Shown here piece by piece: positions 47,089-57,138 of a stretch of 64,000 nucleotides of DNA; within the stretch, counting starts at the first letter, position 1, and each line of letters opens with the position of its first letter. Origin of the DNA: Bacillus litorisediminis (lineage in GTDB: Bacteria; Bacillota; Bacilli; Bacillales; JC228); assembly GCF_022808645.1 (NCBI RefSeq), contig NZ_JAKZKT010000008.1, positions 1 through 64,000 of the forward strand, in the 5' to 3' direction. The notes under the pieces were generated by a model that worked only from the letters and a program-made list of their open reading frames with translations, was not told the DNA's origin and searched no databases. A program made the translations under genes and the position numbers.

Positions 47089-47568
47089 TTATTTCCTTTT
47101 AAAGAACAATAGAATAAGACCGAGTACGATAAAGACAAATGGCCAAAATCGTTGAATAAAGGCGATGCTAGTTTCCAAGAAGCCAATACCAGTCGCTACT
47201 TTATCGGAAAATAAGAGGAAGACCGCTAATATTAGAAAGGAAAGGCCAACACCTAAGCCATCGCCTTTTTTCTGATAATATAAAAGAAATGCTAAAGCAA
47301 TTACCAAGACAAACACACCAAAATGGCCGGCCCAAAGTGATAATTGTGCAACTACATGAAAATGAATCCCAATCCCGATAAAAATGACACCTGGTATAAT
47401 ACTTTCATAGTCTTTTCCTATGTATGCCTGGCCGAGAAAAGCAACACCAATAATCGCTAAAAGAGTTGGCCACGACTGAAGAAAGCCCCATTCTGGGATC
47501 CAATCATCAATAAAAAAGTAACAGCCAAAGCCTAAAAGTAAAATTCCTGGAAAAATTCGATGCTTCAT
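47089..47568 (-). CDS. ysxD: LiaF/LiaI-type transmembrane-region protein (YsxD-like)
   Basis: 159 residues with about six hydrophobic segments and two repeats of the DUF5668-like pattern (MKHRIFPGILLLGFGCYFFI ... WPTLLAIIGVAFLGQAY; later FWPFVFIVLGLILLFFKRK). The family is found in membrane proteins of the Lia envelope-stress group, but no function is assigned. It lies between engB and hemA, as ysxD does in B. subtilis, on the opposite strand. GGAGAGA precedes the ATG on the reverse strand. Confidence 0.82.
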   Translation of the reverse strand: MKHRIFPGILLLGFGCYFFIDDWIPEWGFLQSWPTLLAIIGVAFLGQAYIGKDYESIIPGVIFIGIGIHFHVVAQLSLWAGHFGVFVLVIALAFLLYYQKKGDGLGVGLSFLILAVFLLFSDKVATGIGFLETSIAFIQRFWPFVFIVLGLILLFFKRK

Positions 47569-47716
47569 TTTTCTCTCTCCTATGTGTATAACTTGAATCT
47601 TGAGTCTTTTTTTGATACTGTACGTATGAGAGTTGTCGAAGGTTGGAAAAACATAATTAAATTTGTCTGACCTTTTTTAGATTAGCATAGTTTTCGAAAT
47701 CTGTTCACAATTAATT

Positions 47717-47745
47717 TTAGGCTAAGCGACCTAGAGTTGTATAAT
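47717..47745 (+). promoter_or_regulatory. Likely promoter of the hem operon
   Basis: TATAAT (47740-47745) with a poor -35 TTAGGC (47717-47722) at 17-base spacing. I do not see a PerR-type box (TTATAATNATTATAA), which controls hemA in B. subtilis. Confidence 0.45.
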
Positions 47746-47795
47746 ACATATGTGGATATTTGAGTGGAAAGGACCGAAATGGGGGTGTCCGAATC

Positions 47796-49142
47796 ATGCA
47801 TATCTTATCAGTAGGGATAAATTTTAAAACGGCTCCTGTCGAAATTCGCGAGCGCTTGTCTTTTCAAGAGCAAGACCTTTCACTTGCGATGAAGCAGTTA
47901 AGCCAACAGAAAAGTATACTGGAAAACGTGATTGTTTCAACTTGTAACCGTACTGAAGTATACGCGGTTGTCGATCAGCTGCATACAGGACGTTATTATA
48001 TAAAGGATTTTCTTTCCAAATGGTTTAACATCGATAAGGATGAATTCTCCCCATACCTATTCTTTTATGAAAATGAACATGCCGTTGAGCATTTATTTAG
48101 AGTAAGCTGTGGTTTGAATTCTATGGTGCTTGGTGAAACACAAATTCTCGGACAAGTCCGTTCCAGCTTTTTAATCGGACAAGAAGAAAAAACTACGGGC
48201 ACTATCTTTAATCATTTATTTAAAGAAGCCATTACAGTAGCTAAAAAGGGTCACTCCGAAACGGAGATTGGTTCTAATGCAGTATCTGTCAGTTACGCGG
48301 CTGTGGAACTTGCCAAAAAGATCTTTGGTTCTCTAAAAGATCAGCACGTCCTAATTATCGGTGCAGGGAAAATGGGTGAGCTGGCCGCTGAAAATCTTTA
48401 TGGCAATGGTGTTGAAAAAGTAACAGTCGTGAACCGGACATTTGAAAAGGCGAAAGATCTAGCTGATAAATTTAAAGGACAGCCAAAGTCTTTACAAGAA
48501 TTGCAATGTGCCCTTTTAGAGGCAGATATTGTGATCAGTTCAACTGGCGCACAAGGATATATCATTACAAAAGAAATGATGGCTGATGTTGAAAGAATCC
48601 GTAAGGGCCGTCCAATTTTTATGGTTGATATTGCGGTTCCGCGAGATCTCGATCCTGCCATTGAAGAGCTGGATAGTGTCTTTTTATATGATATTGATGA
48701 TTTAGAAGGTATTGTTGAAGCGAATCTTGCTGAAAGAAAGAAGGCAGCAGAGGAAATTGAGTTGATGATTGAGGAAGCAATTGTAGCTTTTAGCCAATGG
48801 GTCAATACATTAGGGGTTGTCCCTGTCATCAATGCATTGCGTGAAAAAGCTTTGGCGATTCAGGCAGAAACCATGAAAAGCATTGAAAGAAAGCTGCCTC
48901 ATTTAACAGAACGGGAACAAAAGGTTTTAAATAAGCATACAAAGAGTATCATTAATCAGCTGTTAAAGGAACCTATTCTTCAAATTAAGGAACTTGCTGC
49001 TGAACCGAATGCAGAAGAATCGATAGCATTATTTACGAAGATTTTTGGTATTGAACAATCCTTGGAAGAAGAAAAACTAAGACTGCAGCAGCCTTCGTTC
49101 CAAACGAATAAAAAGAAAACCGCTGTGGAGTCATTATCATAA
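47796..49142 (+). CDS. hemA: Glutamyl-tRNA reductase
   Basis: 448 residues. The catalytic cysteine lies in [13 protein letters not shown], the signature [18 protein letters not shown] follows, then an NADPH domain ([16 protein letters not shown]) and a C-terminal dimerisation helix. It makes glutamate-1-semialdehyde from Glu-tRNA, the first step of C5 tetrapyrrole synthesis. The frame is open from 47760; GGGGGTG before ATG 47796 gives the normal start [14 protein letters not shown]. It begins the six-gene hemAXCDBL operon (gaps of 12-22 bases). Confidence 0.96.
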   Translation: MHILSVGINFKTAPVEIRERLSFQEQDLSLAMKQLSQQKSILENVIVSTCNRTEVYAVVDQLHTGRYYIKDFLSKWFNIDKDEFSPYLFFYENEHAVEHLFRVSCGLNSMVLGETQILGQVRSSFLIGQEEKTTGTIFNHLFKEAITVAKKGHSETEIGSNAVSVSYAAVELAKKIFGSLKDQHVLIIGAGKMGELAAENLYGNGVEKVTVVNRTFEKAKDLADKFKGQPKSLQELQCALLEADIVISSTGAQGYIITKEMMADVERIRKGRPIFMVDIAVPRDLDPAIEELDSVFLYDIDDLEGIVEANLAERKKAAEEIELMIEEAIVAFSQWVNTLGVVPVINALREKALAIQAETMKSIERKLPHLTEREQKVLNKHTKSIINQLLKEPILQIKELAAEPNAEESIALFTKIFGIEQSLEEEKLRLQQPSFQTNKKKTAVESLS

Positions 49143-49160
49143 ACAAGCGGGGTTACGCCT

Positions 49161-49994
49161 ATGTTAGACTTATTTTTGACAAGGCTACATGAGCTGATGG
49201 TTATTTTATATGCCATCAGCATCTTGTTTTATTTCATAGATTTTATTGATACAAATCGGAAGGCGAACCGAATCGCATTTTGGTTACTGGCAATTGTTTG
49301 GTCTATGCAAACAATTTTTTTGTGTTTTTATGTAATCGAAATTGGTCGGTTCCCCGTACTCACCATTTTTGAGGGTCTCTATTTTTATGCGTGGGTACTC
49401 GTCACCCTTTCGTTAACGATTAATAAGTTTTTAAAAATGGATTTTATCGTGTTTTTTACGAATATACTTGGATTTATTATAATCGCGATTCATACATTTG
49501 CACCAGACGATACAGATTCAACAGTGATGGCTGAGAGGCTAATATCCGAGTTATTATTTACCCATATTACGATGGCCATCTTGTCCTATGCTGCTTTTTC
49601 TTTATCCTTTGTATTTTCAATTGTTTATTTAATCCAGTATGATTTATTAAAGAGGAAAAAATGGGGAAAACGCCTGCGTCGGCTTAGTGATTTATCAAAG
49701 CTTGAAACGATGTCCTATATCTTAAATATTATCGGGGTACCTATTCTTCTATTAAGCTTGATTCTTGGAATTCAATGGGCATTCTTAAAACTGCCCGGAT
49801 TGAATTGGTTTGACCCGAAGATTATCGGATCATTCATCGTTCTCATTGTGTATAGTGTGTTCCTCTACATGAAGGTTAGACGGCATAAAACGGGGAAATC
49901 CCTGGCACTTTGGAACATCGCATCTTTTTTAATCGTGTTAATTAACTTTTTCTTGTTTGGAAGCCTGTCTTCCTTTCATTTTTGGAACACCTAA
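49161..49994 (+). CDS. hemX: HemX, cytochrome-assembly-like membrane protein
   Basis: 277 residues with eight predicted membrane segments of the CcmC/CcsA-like family (MQTIFLCFYVIEIGRFPVLT; HITMAILSYAAFSLSFVFSI; SLILGIQWAFLK). In B. subtilis HemX lowers the level of HemA protein. It lies between hemA and hemC as there. Only one or two of the usual heme-handling histidines and no WGXXWXWD motif are visible, so a direct role in cytochrome c assembly is not implied. Confidence 0.92.
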   Translation: MLDLFLTRLHELMVILYAISILFYFIDFIDTNRKANRIAFWLLAIVWSMQTIFLCFYVIEIGRFPVLTIFEGLYFYAWVLVTLSLTINKFLKMDFIVFFTNILGFIIIAIHTFAPDDTDSTVMAERLISELLFTHITMAILSYAAFSLSFVFSIVYLIQYDLLKRKKWGKRLRRLSDLSKLETMSYILNIIGVPILLLSLILGIQWAFLKLPGLNWFDPKIIGSFIVLIVYSVFLYMKVRRHKTGKSLALWNIASFLIVLINFFLFGSLSSFHFWNT

Positions 49995-50009
49995 TAGGAG
50001 GGATTTTTC

Positions 50010-50945
50010 ATGCGAAACTTAACGGTTGGTTCACGTAGAAGTCAGCTGGCTCTAACACAAACAAAATGGGTTTTATCACAACTGAAGCAATTGAACGAAG
50101 AGACTCTTACTTTTCATCTCCATGAAATTGTTACGAAAGGTGACAAAATTTTAGATGTAACACTTTCGAAGGTAGGCGGTAAAGGTCTTTTCGTTAAAGA
50201 GATTGAGCAGGCATTACTGGATGAGAGAATTGACTTTGCGGTACATAGTATGAAGGATATGCCTGCAGAATTGCCAAAGGGGCTCATCATTGGCTGTATA
50301 CCAGAACGGGAGGATCATCGGGATGTCCTTATATCAAAAGGACATGTTCCGTTAGATGAACTGCCGGCAGGTGCTGTTATCGGGACGAGCAGTTTAAGAA
50401 GATCTGCGCAAATATTAGCAAGAAGACCAGATCTAACGATTAAATGGATTCGTGGTAATATTGATACCCGCCTTCAGAAGCTCGAAACAGAGGATTATGA
50501 TGCGATTATTTTGGCTGCGGCCGGGTTAGCGCGGATGGGCTGGTCAAAAGAAGTCGTTACTCAATATTTAGATCCGGATATTTGTATTCCCGCTGTAGGT
50601 CAAGGTGCACTTGCGATTGAGTGCAGAGAGGACGATGAGGAGCTATTACACATTTTAAAGCCCCTTCATTCTGAAGAGACAGCTAAAGCGGTCTTGGCAG
50701 AAAGAGAATTTCTGCAAAAAATGGAAGGCGGATGCCAGGTGCCAATTGGCGGATATGCATCCATTAAAGACAATGGCATTATATCGATGATGGCACTTGT
50801 CGCAGCACCGGATGGTGAGATTATCTATAAAGAGATTGTTGAGGGAACAGACCCAATCCAAGTTGGAAAAGAAGCTGCAGAATTGCTTTCAAGCCATGGT
50901 GCAAAAGAGCTGATTGACAGAGTCAAGCAGGAGTTGGACCATTAA
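50010..50945 (+). CDS. hemC: Porphobilinogen deaminase (hydroxymethylbilane synthase)
   Basis: 311 residues. The N-terminus [18 protein letters not shown], the central [12 protein letters not shown] and [11 protein letters not shown], and the dipyrromethane cofactor cysteine in [12 protein letters not shown] (about residue 242) are diagnostic. It polymerises four porphobilinogens into hydroxymethylbilane. TAGGAGGG precedes ATG 50010. The stop shares one base with the hemD start. Confidence 0.98.
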   Translation: MRNLTVGSRRSQLALTQTKWVLSQLKQLNEETLTFHLHEIVTKGDKILDVTLSKVGGKGLFVKEIEQALLDERIDFAVHSMKDMPAELPKGLIIGCIPEREDHRDVLISKGHVPLDELPAGAVIGTSSLRRSAQILARRPDLTIKWIRGNIDTRLQKLETEDYDAIILAAAGLARMGWSKEVVTQYLDPDICIPAVGQGALAIECREDDEELLHILKPLHSEETAKAVLAEREFLQKMEGGCQVPIGGYASIKDNGIISMMALVAAPDGEIIYKEIVEGTDPIQVGKEAAELLSSHGAKELIDRVKQELDH

Positions 50946-51691
50946 TGAACGCTGAACAGCCTTTAAAAGGGTATCACGTCCTATTTCCAAGAGGTGGAGA
51001 GGCTGCTAAGAAATTTGCACATTCAGTTTCAGAAGCTGGAGGGGTTCCGCATATTGTTCCACTGATCGATTTTCGGCCCATTGAATTTTCTGTATCAAAA
51101 GAAAGATATGATTGGATTATCTTCACCAGTCAAAATGCGGTCACCTATTTTTTTGAGAAAGTTAAAAGTGAGAATATTACAGCTAGAATTGCTGCAGTTG
51201 GGAAAAAAACGGCCAACGCGATTGAAAGAAAAGGGCTGATGGTTCAATTTACACCCAGTGTTTATGCTGCAGATGTCTTTGTAAAGGAATTTGCCGAAGT
51301 GATTAAAGGCGGTGACAAAATCCTTTTACCTAGAGGTAATCTGGCTCAGCCTGTCATTAAAAATGAATTAACAGCAAAAGGAGCCTTGGTAGAAGACCCG
51401 ATTGTATATGAAACCTTTTTTCCTAGACAAAGCCGGGAACAGTTAAATGAGCTCTTACAAAATTACAAGCACAACATGATTATTGCTTTTACAAGTCCAT
51501 CAACCGTTCATCATTTTATGGAGGTCTGTTTAGCCATTAAAGATAGGATGGAACAACAAGAATTTATCTGCGCTGTGATTGGTTCTTCCACACAGAAAGC
51601 GCTAAACGCTTTTGGAATAGAGGCCGATATTATACCAGAGCAATATACGTTCGACGATTTGTTTAAAGCGATTGTAAAATATACAAATTAG
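50945..51691 (+). CDS. hemD: Uroporphyrinogen-III synthase
   Basis: 248 residues, a divergent family recognised by VLFPRGGEAAKKFA, WIIFTSQNAVTYFFE, AAVGKKTANAIERKG, ILLPRGNLAQPVI and IAFTSPSTVHHFME. It closes hydroxymethylbilane with inversion of ring D. ATG 50945 overlaps the hemC stop (TAATG), indicating translational coupling. hemB follows after 12 bases. Confidence 0.94.
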   Translation: MNAEQPLKGYHVLFPRGGEAAKKFAHSVSEAGGVPHIVPLIDFRPIEFSVSKERYDWIIFTSQNAVTYFFEKVKSENITARIAAVGKKTANAIERKGLMVQFTPSVYAADVFVKEFAEVIKGGDKILLPRGNLAQPVIKNELTAKGALVEDPIVYETFFPRQSREQLNELLQNYKHNMIIAFTSPSTVHHFMEVCLAIKDRMEQQEFICAVIGSSTQKALNAFGIEADIIPEQYTFDDLFKAIVKYTN

Positions 51692-51703
51692 GAGGCTGTA
51701 AAA

Positions 51704-52687
51704 ATGCACGATTTAGATTTTAGACGCCATCGCCGCTTACGGCAGTCAGCAGGGATCCGTACGATGGTTAGAGAAACCCGGCTATCTCCAAGTGACCTCA
51801 TGTACCCTCTCTTCGTTGTTCAGGGGGAAGGCATCAAAAATGAAATTTCATCGATGCCAGGAGTATTTCAAATTTCATTGGACTACTTAAAAGAGGAAAT
51901 TGAAGAAGTCGTTTCTTTAGGCATTCCATCTGTTATTTTGTTCGGTGTACCGTCTCATAAAGATGCTGTTGGTTCTGAAGCTTATAACGATGAAGGAATT
52001 GTTCAAAAAGCAACGAGATTCATTAAGGAATATTTCCCAGAACTTGTTGTTGTAGTAGACAATTGTCTATGCCAATATACGGATCATGGTCATTGCGGAG
52101 TTATCAGAGACGGTCAAGTGGACAATGATCCATCCTTAGAACTATTAACCAAAACCGCTGTCAGTCAAGCGAAAGCAGGCGCTGATATTATTGCGCCATC
52201 CAATATGATGGATGGATTTGTTGCTGCGATTCGCCAAGGTTTAGATGAAGCAGGTTATACTCATGTACCGATTATGTCATACGGGGTGAAATATGCTTCA
52301 GCTTTTTATGGTCCATTCCGTGATGCTGCTCACAGTACACCTCAGTTTGGAGACCGCAAGACGTATCAAATGGATCCTGCTAATCGGTTAGAGGCAATGA
52401 AAGAAGCATTAACTGACATAGAGGAAGGCGCCGATTTCCTTATCATTAAACCAGCACTGTCCTATTTAGATATTATCCGGGAAGTGCGAAATGAAGTTTT
52501 TGTCCCAATTGTGGCCTACAATGTCAGCGGTGAATATGCAATGATTAAAGCAGCCTCCAAAAACGGCTGGATCGATGAGAAGAAAACAGTCCTTGAAATG
52601 TTTACTAGCATGAAGCGTGCAGGTGCTAATATTATTATGACCTATCATGCAAAAGAAGCAGCCAGATGGATGACGGAAGAACTTTAA
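51704..52687 (+). CDS. hemB: Delta-aminolevulinic acid dehydratase (porphobilinogen synthase)
   Basis: 327 residues. The metal-binding cysteines are in [14 protein letters not shown] (about residues 118-130), and the two active-site lysines are in [19 protein letters not shown] (about 197) and [12 protein letters not shown] (about 249). The cysteine-rich site indicates the zinc-dependent type. It condenses two 5-aminolevulinate molecules to porphobilinogen. TAGGAGG precedes ATG 51704. Confidence 0.98.
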   Translation: MHDLDFRRHRRLRQSAGIRTMVRETRLSPSDLMYPLFVVQGEGIKNEISSMPGVFQISLDYLKEEIEEVVSLGIPSVILFGVPSHKDAVGSEAYNDEGIVQKATRFIKEYFPELVVVVDNCLCQYTDHGHCGVIRDGQVDNDPSLELLTKTAVSQAKAGADIIAPSNMMDGFVAAIRQGLDEAGYTHVPIMSYGVKYASAFYGPFRDAAHSTPQFGDRKTYQMDPANRLEAMKEALTDIEEGADFLIIKPALSYLDIIREVRNEVFVPIVAYNVSGEYAMIKAASKNGWIDEKKTVLEMFTSMKRAGANIIMTYHAKEAARWMTEEL

Positions 52688-52709
52688 TCCGATTTAGGAG
52701 GTTTCATTG

Positions 52710-53996
52710 ATGAGATCCTACGAGCGTTCAAAGGAAGCGTTTAAAAAAGCACTTGAATTAATGCCGGGCGGAGTGAATAGTCCAGTCCGGGCCTTTAAAT
52801 CTGTTGACATGGATCCGATTTTCATGGAAAGAGGGAAAGGCTCGAAGATTTATGACATTGATGGCAATGAATATATTGATTACGTTCTTTCTTGGGGACC
52901 CCTTATTCTCGGCCATGCCAATGACACAGTAGTTGAAGCAATCAAAAAAGTAGCGGAATCTGGTACCAGTTTCGGAGCGCCAACACTTGCTGAAAACCAG
53001 TTAGCTGAACTTGTGAAAGAAAGAGTTCCTTCTATTGAAATCATACGTATGGTTTCTTCAGGAACAGAGGCAACAATGAGTGCCCTCCGTTTAGCCCGCG
53101 GTTACACAGGCAGAAATAAGATTTTAAAATTTGAAGGAAGTTATCATGGACACGGAGATTCTCTTTTGATTAAAGCAGGTTCTGGTGTTGCAACTCTTGG
53201 CCTCCCAGATAGTCCAGGTGTACCTGAAAGTATAGCGAAAAATACAATTACGGTGCCTTATAATGATATTGAAAACACCAAACTCGTATTTGAAAAGTAT
53301 GGCGATGATATTGCTTGTGTAATTGTAGAACCTGTCGCTGGAAATATGGGAGTTGTTCCGCCAGTTGCCGGGTTTCTTGAAACACTGCGCGAATTGACTG
53401 AACAGTATGGAGCACTATTAATTTTTGATGAAGTCATGACAGGCTTTAGAGTTGGCTATAATTGTGCTCAAGGCTATTTTGGCATTACTCCGGACCTCAC
53501 CTGTCTTGGAAAAGTAATCGGGGGCGGGCTGCCGGTTGGAGCATTTGGCGGAAAAGCTGAAATCATGAGTAAAATTGCTCCGTCTGGTCCGATTTATCAG
53601 GCAGGCACGCTCTCAGGAAATCCATTAGCGATGACAGCGGGATATGAGACACTAAGGCAGCTGACTCCAGCTGACTATGAGGACTTTGTGAAAAAAGGTG
53701 ACCGTCTGGAGGCTGGAATTAAAGAGGCAGCAGAAAAATATAATATTCCACACTGTGTGAATCGCGCCGGTTCTATGATTGGCTTTTTCTTTACCAATGA
53801 AAAAGTTATTAATTATGAAACTGCGAAAACGTCAAATCTTCAATTTTTTGCTGCTTACTATCGGGAGATGGCGAATGAAGGTGTCTTCTTGCCGCCATCC
53901 CAATTTGAAGGTTTATTCCTTTCAACAGCGCATACAGATGAAGATATCGATAAAACAATCGCTGCGATTGAAAGAGCTTTTTCAAAGCTTGCCTGA
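52710..53996 (+). CDS. hemL: Glutamate-1-semialdehyde 2,1-aminomutase
   Basis: 428 residues of class III aminotransferase fold: [58 protein letters not shown] and the PLP lysine in [19 protein letters not shown] (about residue 268). It forms 5-aminolevulinate and completes the C5 route with HemA. AGGAGG eight bases before ATG 52710 favours this over the TTG at 52707. Last gene of the hem operon. Confidence 0.97.
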   Translation: MRSYERSKEAFKKALELMPGGVNSPVRAFKSVDMDPIFMERGKGSKIYDIDGNEYIDYVLSWGPLILGHANDTVVEAIKKVAESGTSFGAPTLAENQLAELVKERVPSIEIIRMVSSGTEATMSALRLARGYTGRNKILKFEGSYHGHGDSLLIKAGSGVATLGLPDSPGVPESIAKNTITVPYNDIENTKLVFEKYGDDIACVIVEPVAGNMGVVPPVAGFLETLRELTEQYGALLIFDEVMTGFRVGYNCAQGYFGITPDLTCLGKVIGGGLPVGAFGGKAEIMSKIAPSGPIYQAGTLSGNPLAMTAGYETLRQLTPADYEDFVKKGDRLEAGIKEAAEKYNIPHCVNRAGSMIGFFFTNEKVINYETAKTSNLQFFAAYYREMANEGVFLPPSQFEGLFLSTAHTDEDIDKTIAAIERAFSKLA

Positions 53997-54000
53997 TAGA

Positions 54001-54047
54001 AAGATAAAATCCCTTGCATAATTCATTGTGCAGGGGATTTTATCTTC
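54001..54047 (+). terminator. Terminator of the hem operon
   Basis: AAGATAAAATCCC / GGGGATTTTATCTT with an inner TGCA / TGCA step; a long stem followed by CTTC. The AT-rich stem makes it usable in both directions. Confidence 0.8.
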
Positions 54048-54082
54048 TTCAGAAGTTTTTCCCAATCCTTTCATACTTCTGT

Positions 54083-54111
54083 TCATAAATTGTCTAAGCG
54101 TTTCATAAAGT
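54083..54111 (+). promoter_or_regulatory. Possible sigma-E promoter of spoVID
   Basis: TCATAAAT (54083-54090) and CATAAAGT (54104-54111) resemble the -35 and -10 elements used by sigma-E at roughly the usual spacing. spoVID is a sigma-E gene in B. subtilis. Confidence 0.35.
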
Positions 54112-54161
54112 GTTAATGACATACTGAACTTTTAAATGAAGTCATGAAAGGAGGAGTCCCT

Positions 54162-55328
54162 TTGACTCAAGGAAACACTTCATATTTACGATTTTCCTTA
54201 GAGGAGTCTGTCTGGTTTCGAAAGGGACAGGAAGTAGCAGAGCTTCTATCTATTTCGCTTGAACCAAATGTGACGATTCAGGAGAAGGAATTATATGTAG
54301 CGATTCGTGGCTCCTTAGAATTAACGGGTGAATATAGACAAGTGGAAAAGAATGAGGAGAACGAAGAGGATGAATTGACGTCTGGAAGATATGTACGGGT
54401 GAGCGAGTCTGATGAAGAAGAGTGTTTCGTATTTCAGCATTATTTCCCTGTTGACATTACCATTCCAACAAACAGGGTGAACAGTTTAGACGAATTAGAT
54501 GTCAATGTAGACAGTTTTGATTATGTGCTTCCAGAGAATAACTGCCTGAAGCTTTCTGCCGACCTAACGGTTACGGGTGTACGGGGCCACGAAGAAACAT
54601 CAGTGATTGATGAAGCCGAAGACCTGGCTGAGGAAGAAGCAACAGAAGAAGTTCAAGAAGAAGAAAAAGTATTGCTTTTCCGCTCAACTGAAGCAGATGA
54701 TCAACTCGAAGATGTAGATGACGAGGACGACTATGAGTATGAGGATGAGTCGGAAGATCTAGAAGAAGACTATTCTTTTTCAGCGGAAGCAAGGAAACCA
54801 TTTGAACAGACAGAGGAAGAAGAAGCCGTCCCGATTCATATTGCCTACCAGGCCAACAATAAGTTCCCGTCTTTTCAAGCTACTGAGGAAGTAGACCAGT
54901 TAGCTGTTAGAGGGGAAAAACAACAGCCTTCCGTATCCGAAGAAGAAGCTGGATTTGTTGAGAATCTCCCTGAATCTTCTTCATCTGCACCAGCAGCAGA
55001 GTATCCTGAAACGGAAGATCAGCAAGAACAAGAAGAAGCTGAAGACAATAAAAAAGTGAAGACACAAACCTTGAAGCAAAAAACGGCGAAAGGGAAAGGG
55101 ATTTCGCTAGCTGAGTTTTTTGCCAGAAAAACAGAAGAAGAGGAATCTGCCAGAATGAAGATATACTTTGTCCAGCAGGGAGAGAGTGTAGAACAGATCG
55201 CTGAGCGCTATGAAATCAGTGTACAGCAGCTTTTAAAGGTGAATCAGTTAGAGGCGCATGAAGAAATTCATGACGGGCAAGTCTTATATATTCCTGAGGC
55301 AAAGAAACCAGTCATTCATAAAAAATAG
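54162..55328 (+). CDS. spoVID: Spore morphogenesis protein SpoVID
   Basis: 388 residues. The conserved N-terminal domain (YLRFSLEESVWFRKGQEVAE, LYVAIRGSLELTGEY) directs coat encasement. A long, very acidic middle region (about 150-310, rich in Glu/Asp) and a C-terminal LysM domain (IYFVQQGESVEQIAERYE to the end) follow. SpoVID links SpoIVA and SafA around the forespore. The frame is open from ATG 54144, but AAAGGAGGAG lies inside that extension and seven bases before TTG 54162, whose product matches the B. subtilis N-terminus. Confidence 0.94.
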   Translation: MTQGNTSYLRFSLEESVWFRKGQEVAELLSISLEPNVTIQEKELYVAIRGSLELTGEYRQVEKNEENEEDELTSGRYVRVSESDEEECFVFQHYFPVDITIPTNRVNSLDELDVNVDSFDYVLPENNCLKLSADLTVTGVRGHEETSVIDEAEDLAEEEATEEVQEEEKVLLFRSTEADDQLEDVDDEDDYEYEDESEDLEEDYSFSAEARKPFEQTEEEEAVPIHIAYQANNKFPSFQATEEVDQLAVRGEKQQPSVSEEEAGFVENLPESSSSAPAAEYPETEDQQEQEEAEDNKKVKTQTLKQKTAKGKGISLAEFFARKTEEEESARMKIYFVQQGESVEQIAERYEISVQQLLKVNQLEAHEEIHDGQVLYIPEAKKPVIHKK

Positions 55329-55414
55329 AGACCACGAGCAGGAGGATTATTTCTTTCCTGCTCTTTCTCCTATTTTGCACCAGGTTAAGAGAAGGATGGA
55401 AAGGGGAAAGGGAA

Positions 55415-56452
55415 ATGTCCCAAACCGATGCCCTTACAGCGATTCAGCCAATTCTGAGTCAATACGGAATCAGGTCGCATTATGTCGAACAGATTGGCTC
55501 TGCCTATAAAATATACTCAAACCAGGGGACTTTTGCCTTAAAAGAGGCTAGTCCTTATAAAGGCATTAATTTTGTCCGAAACATTCATTTGCTTTTTCAA
55601 AAAGGGTATAACCGAATTGTTCCCATTTATCCAACACCAGATGGACGATATGCTGTGCTTTATCAAAACCGGCTTTTTTATTTAATGCCCTGGGTTGCCA
55701 ATGAATATAAAAATACCGAAGATCGAAATAGCAAACAAAAGCAATTGTTTCGTGAGCTGGCTCGGCTCCATACCCTGTCTTCTAAAGAAGTAGAACTCAC
55801 AGATGAGAATACAGAAAATCATTATGAAGAGACGAAAACCCAGTGGGAAAAAGAATCCCTGATGCTAGATGAAATGATAGAAGCCTGTGAACAAAAGTGG
55901 TATATGTCCCCATTTGAACTCATGATTTGCACGTACTATCATAATGTAAAACAAGCCCTCCAATTTGCGATTCGAAAACTGGATGATTGGTATGAAAAAG
56001 CAAAGGATTCCAAAAAGATGAGAATGGTCATCGTTCATGGAAAAGTCGCTCCTGATCATTTCTTATTTGATGAAAGAGGCTATGGATATTTTATTAATTT
56101 TGAAGAATCCCGGTATGCCGCACCTCATCATGATATTTTGCCCTTTGTCGCAAGGGCGTGTGAGGGACTGCCGAATCAGAATGAAGATGTTGTGGAGTGG
56201 ATTTATACGTACACGAGTCATTTTGCTTTAAAAGAGCTGGAAATGGATCTCTTGATCAGTTATTTAGCGTATCCGCTTCCTATTATACAGACACTTGAAA
56301 AATACTATAAAAGCACTACAAAATTTAACCAGTTTAAAGCCGCCAGGGAACTACAGGTAAAATTTTGGATTCTGAAAAATACGGAGTATATTGTGATGAG
56401 ATTGGATGAAATTGAAAGACAGAAAAAGCAAGCAAAAGAAGGAGCCCAATAG
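55415..56452 (+). CDS. ysxE: CotS/YsxE family spore-coat kinase-like protein
   Basis: 345 residues of the aminoglycoside-phosphotransferase/CotS fold: GSAYKIYSNQGTFALKEASP (nucleotide loop with lysine), LFYLMPWVANEYKN hinge, RELARLHTLS, and the catalytic-loop region VIVHGKVAPDHFLFDERG. The canonical catalytic HGD is HGK here, and the metal aspartate position reads INFEES instead of IDFD, so activity may be lost. It follows spoVID as in B. subtilis and is probably a coat-associated protein. GGGAA lies before ATG 55415. Confidence 0.9.
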   Translation: MSQTDALTAIQPILSQYGIRSHYVEQIGSAYKIYSNQGTFALKEASPYKGINFVRNIHLLFQKGYNRIVPIYPTPDGRYAVLYQNRLFYLMPWVANEYKNTEDRNSKQKQLFRELARLHTLSSKEVELTDENTENHYEETKTQWEKESLMLDEMIEACEQKWYMSPFELMICTYYHNVKQALQFAIRKLDDWYEKAKDSKKMRMVIVHGKVAPDHFLFDERGYGYFINFEESRYAAPHHDILPFVARACEGLPNQNEDVVEWIYTYTSHFALKELEMDLLISYLAYPLPIIQTLEKYYKSTTKFNQFKAARELQVKFWILKNTEYIVMRLDEIERQKKQAKEGAQ

Positions 56453-56476
56453 GAGGGTTCATCCAATAAGGGCTCC
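56441..56476. terminator. Hairpin between ysxE and the small reverse-strand gene
   Basis: GGAGCCC / GGGCTCC with an inner GGAGGGTTCATCC; it overlaps the ysxE stop. On the minus strand it is followed by TTCTTTTG, so it may serve both convergent genes. Confidence 0.65.
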
Positions 56477-56477
56477 T

Positions 56478-56669
56478 TTAAATCCAATCAAAATAAAAAG
56501 CTAATGCAGTCACAACAAATATGCACAGTAATAAAACATCAAAAGTAGTAGGGAAAAATAAAGTTCGAATTCCTTGGAAAATAGAAAAAGGCACAATGAG
56601 CTGCTGGCAAATGCTGCGGAAGTTTCGCAGCCATGGCGGCAAAGTGTAAGGATTGTATTTTCTTCTCAT
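56478..56669 (-). CDS. Small membrane protein, 63 residues
   Basis: The reverse-strand frame encodes a basic N-terminus (MRRKYNPYTLPPWLRNF), an amphipathic middle and one clear membrane helix (FDVLLLCIFVVTALAFYFD). AAAGGGGGAG stands about ten bases before the ATG on that strand, and a hairpin closes the frame. It sits between ysxE and the Val T-box, where no plus-strand gene competes. No characterised family recognised. Confidence 0.62.
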   Translation of the reverse strand: MRRKYNPYTLPPWLRNFRSICQQLIVPFSIFQGIRTLFFPTTFDVLLLCIFVVTALAFYFDWI

Positions 56670-56789
56670 AAAAGGCTCTCTCCCCCTTTACGTCCCTCTT
56701 TATAATCTATGTATAAACACTATAGAATGTGTTATTTCTTTCACCTTTCGACCGTTCATGTATAAGATAAACTAAAATCGTCAATACCA

Positions 56790-56818
56790 TTGACTAATAC
56801 TATTCATTTCGCTAATAT
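56790..56818 (+). promoter_or_regulatory. Sigma-A promoter of the valS T-box transcript
   Basis: TTGACT (56790-56795), 17-base spacer, TAATAT (56813-56818). Confidence 0.65.
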
Positions 56819-56837
56819 TAAAAAAAGAAAAATAAAG

Positions 56838-57086
56838 ATTTGCGAGGAAAGGGAAGAGTACAGCGAATCATTGCTTGAAGAGAGAGGAACCAATAGCTGG
56901 GAGGTTCCTTAAGTAAAGTCGTTGGAAGGTCGCCCTGGAGCAGCTTTTATGAACATACAGTAGTAAAAGCCGGTGATGAGCCGTTATCAAATCAGAGTGC
57001 TAAGCTAAGGCTTTCAGCCTGCTTAGAATAAAGGTGGTACCGCGAAATAAGCTCTTTTCGTCCTTTTGGATGGAAAGGGCTTTTTA
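56838..57086 (+). ncRNA. T-box leader, valine specific
   Basis: The T-box core AAGGTGGTACCGCG lies at 57031-57044 and is followed by the terminator GCTCTTTTCGTCC-TTTT-GGATGGAAAGGGC (57051-57080) and T5. In the specifier region GTC at 56929-56931 is the likely Val codon. The AGAGAG segment near 56880 fits the AG bulge region of stem I. valS follows directly. Confidence 0.93.
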
Positions 57087-57138
57087 TATTGTTTGCTTTT
57101 GAATTACCGAAAGGATTATAAGAACAGGAGGATAAGTA

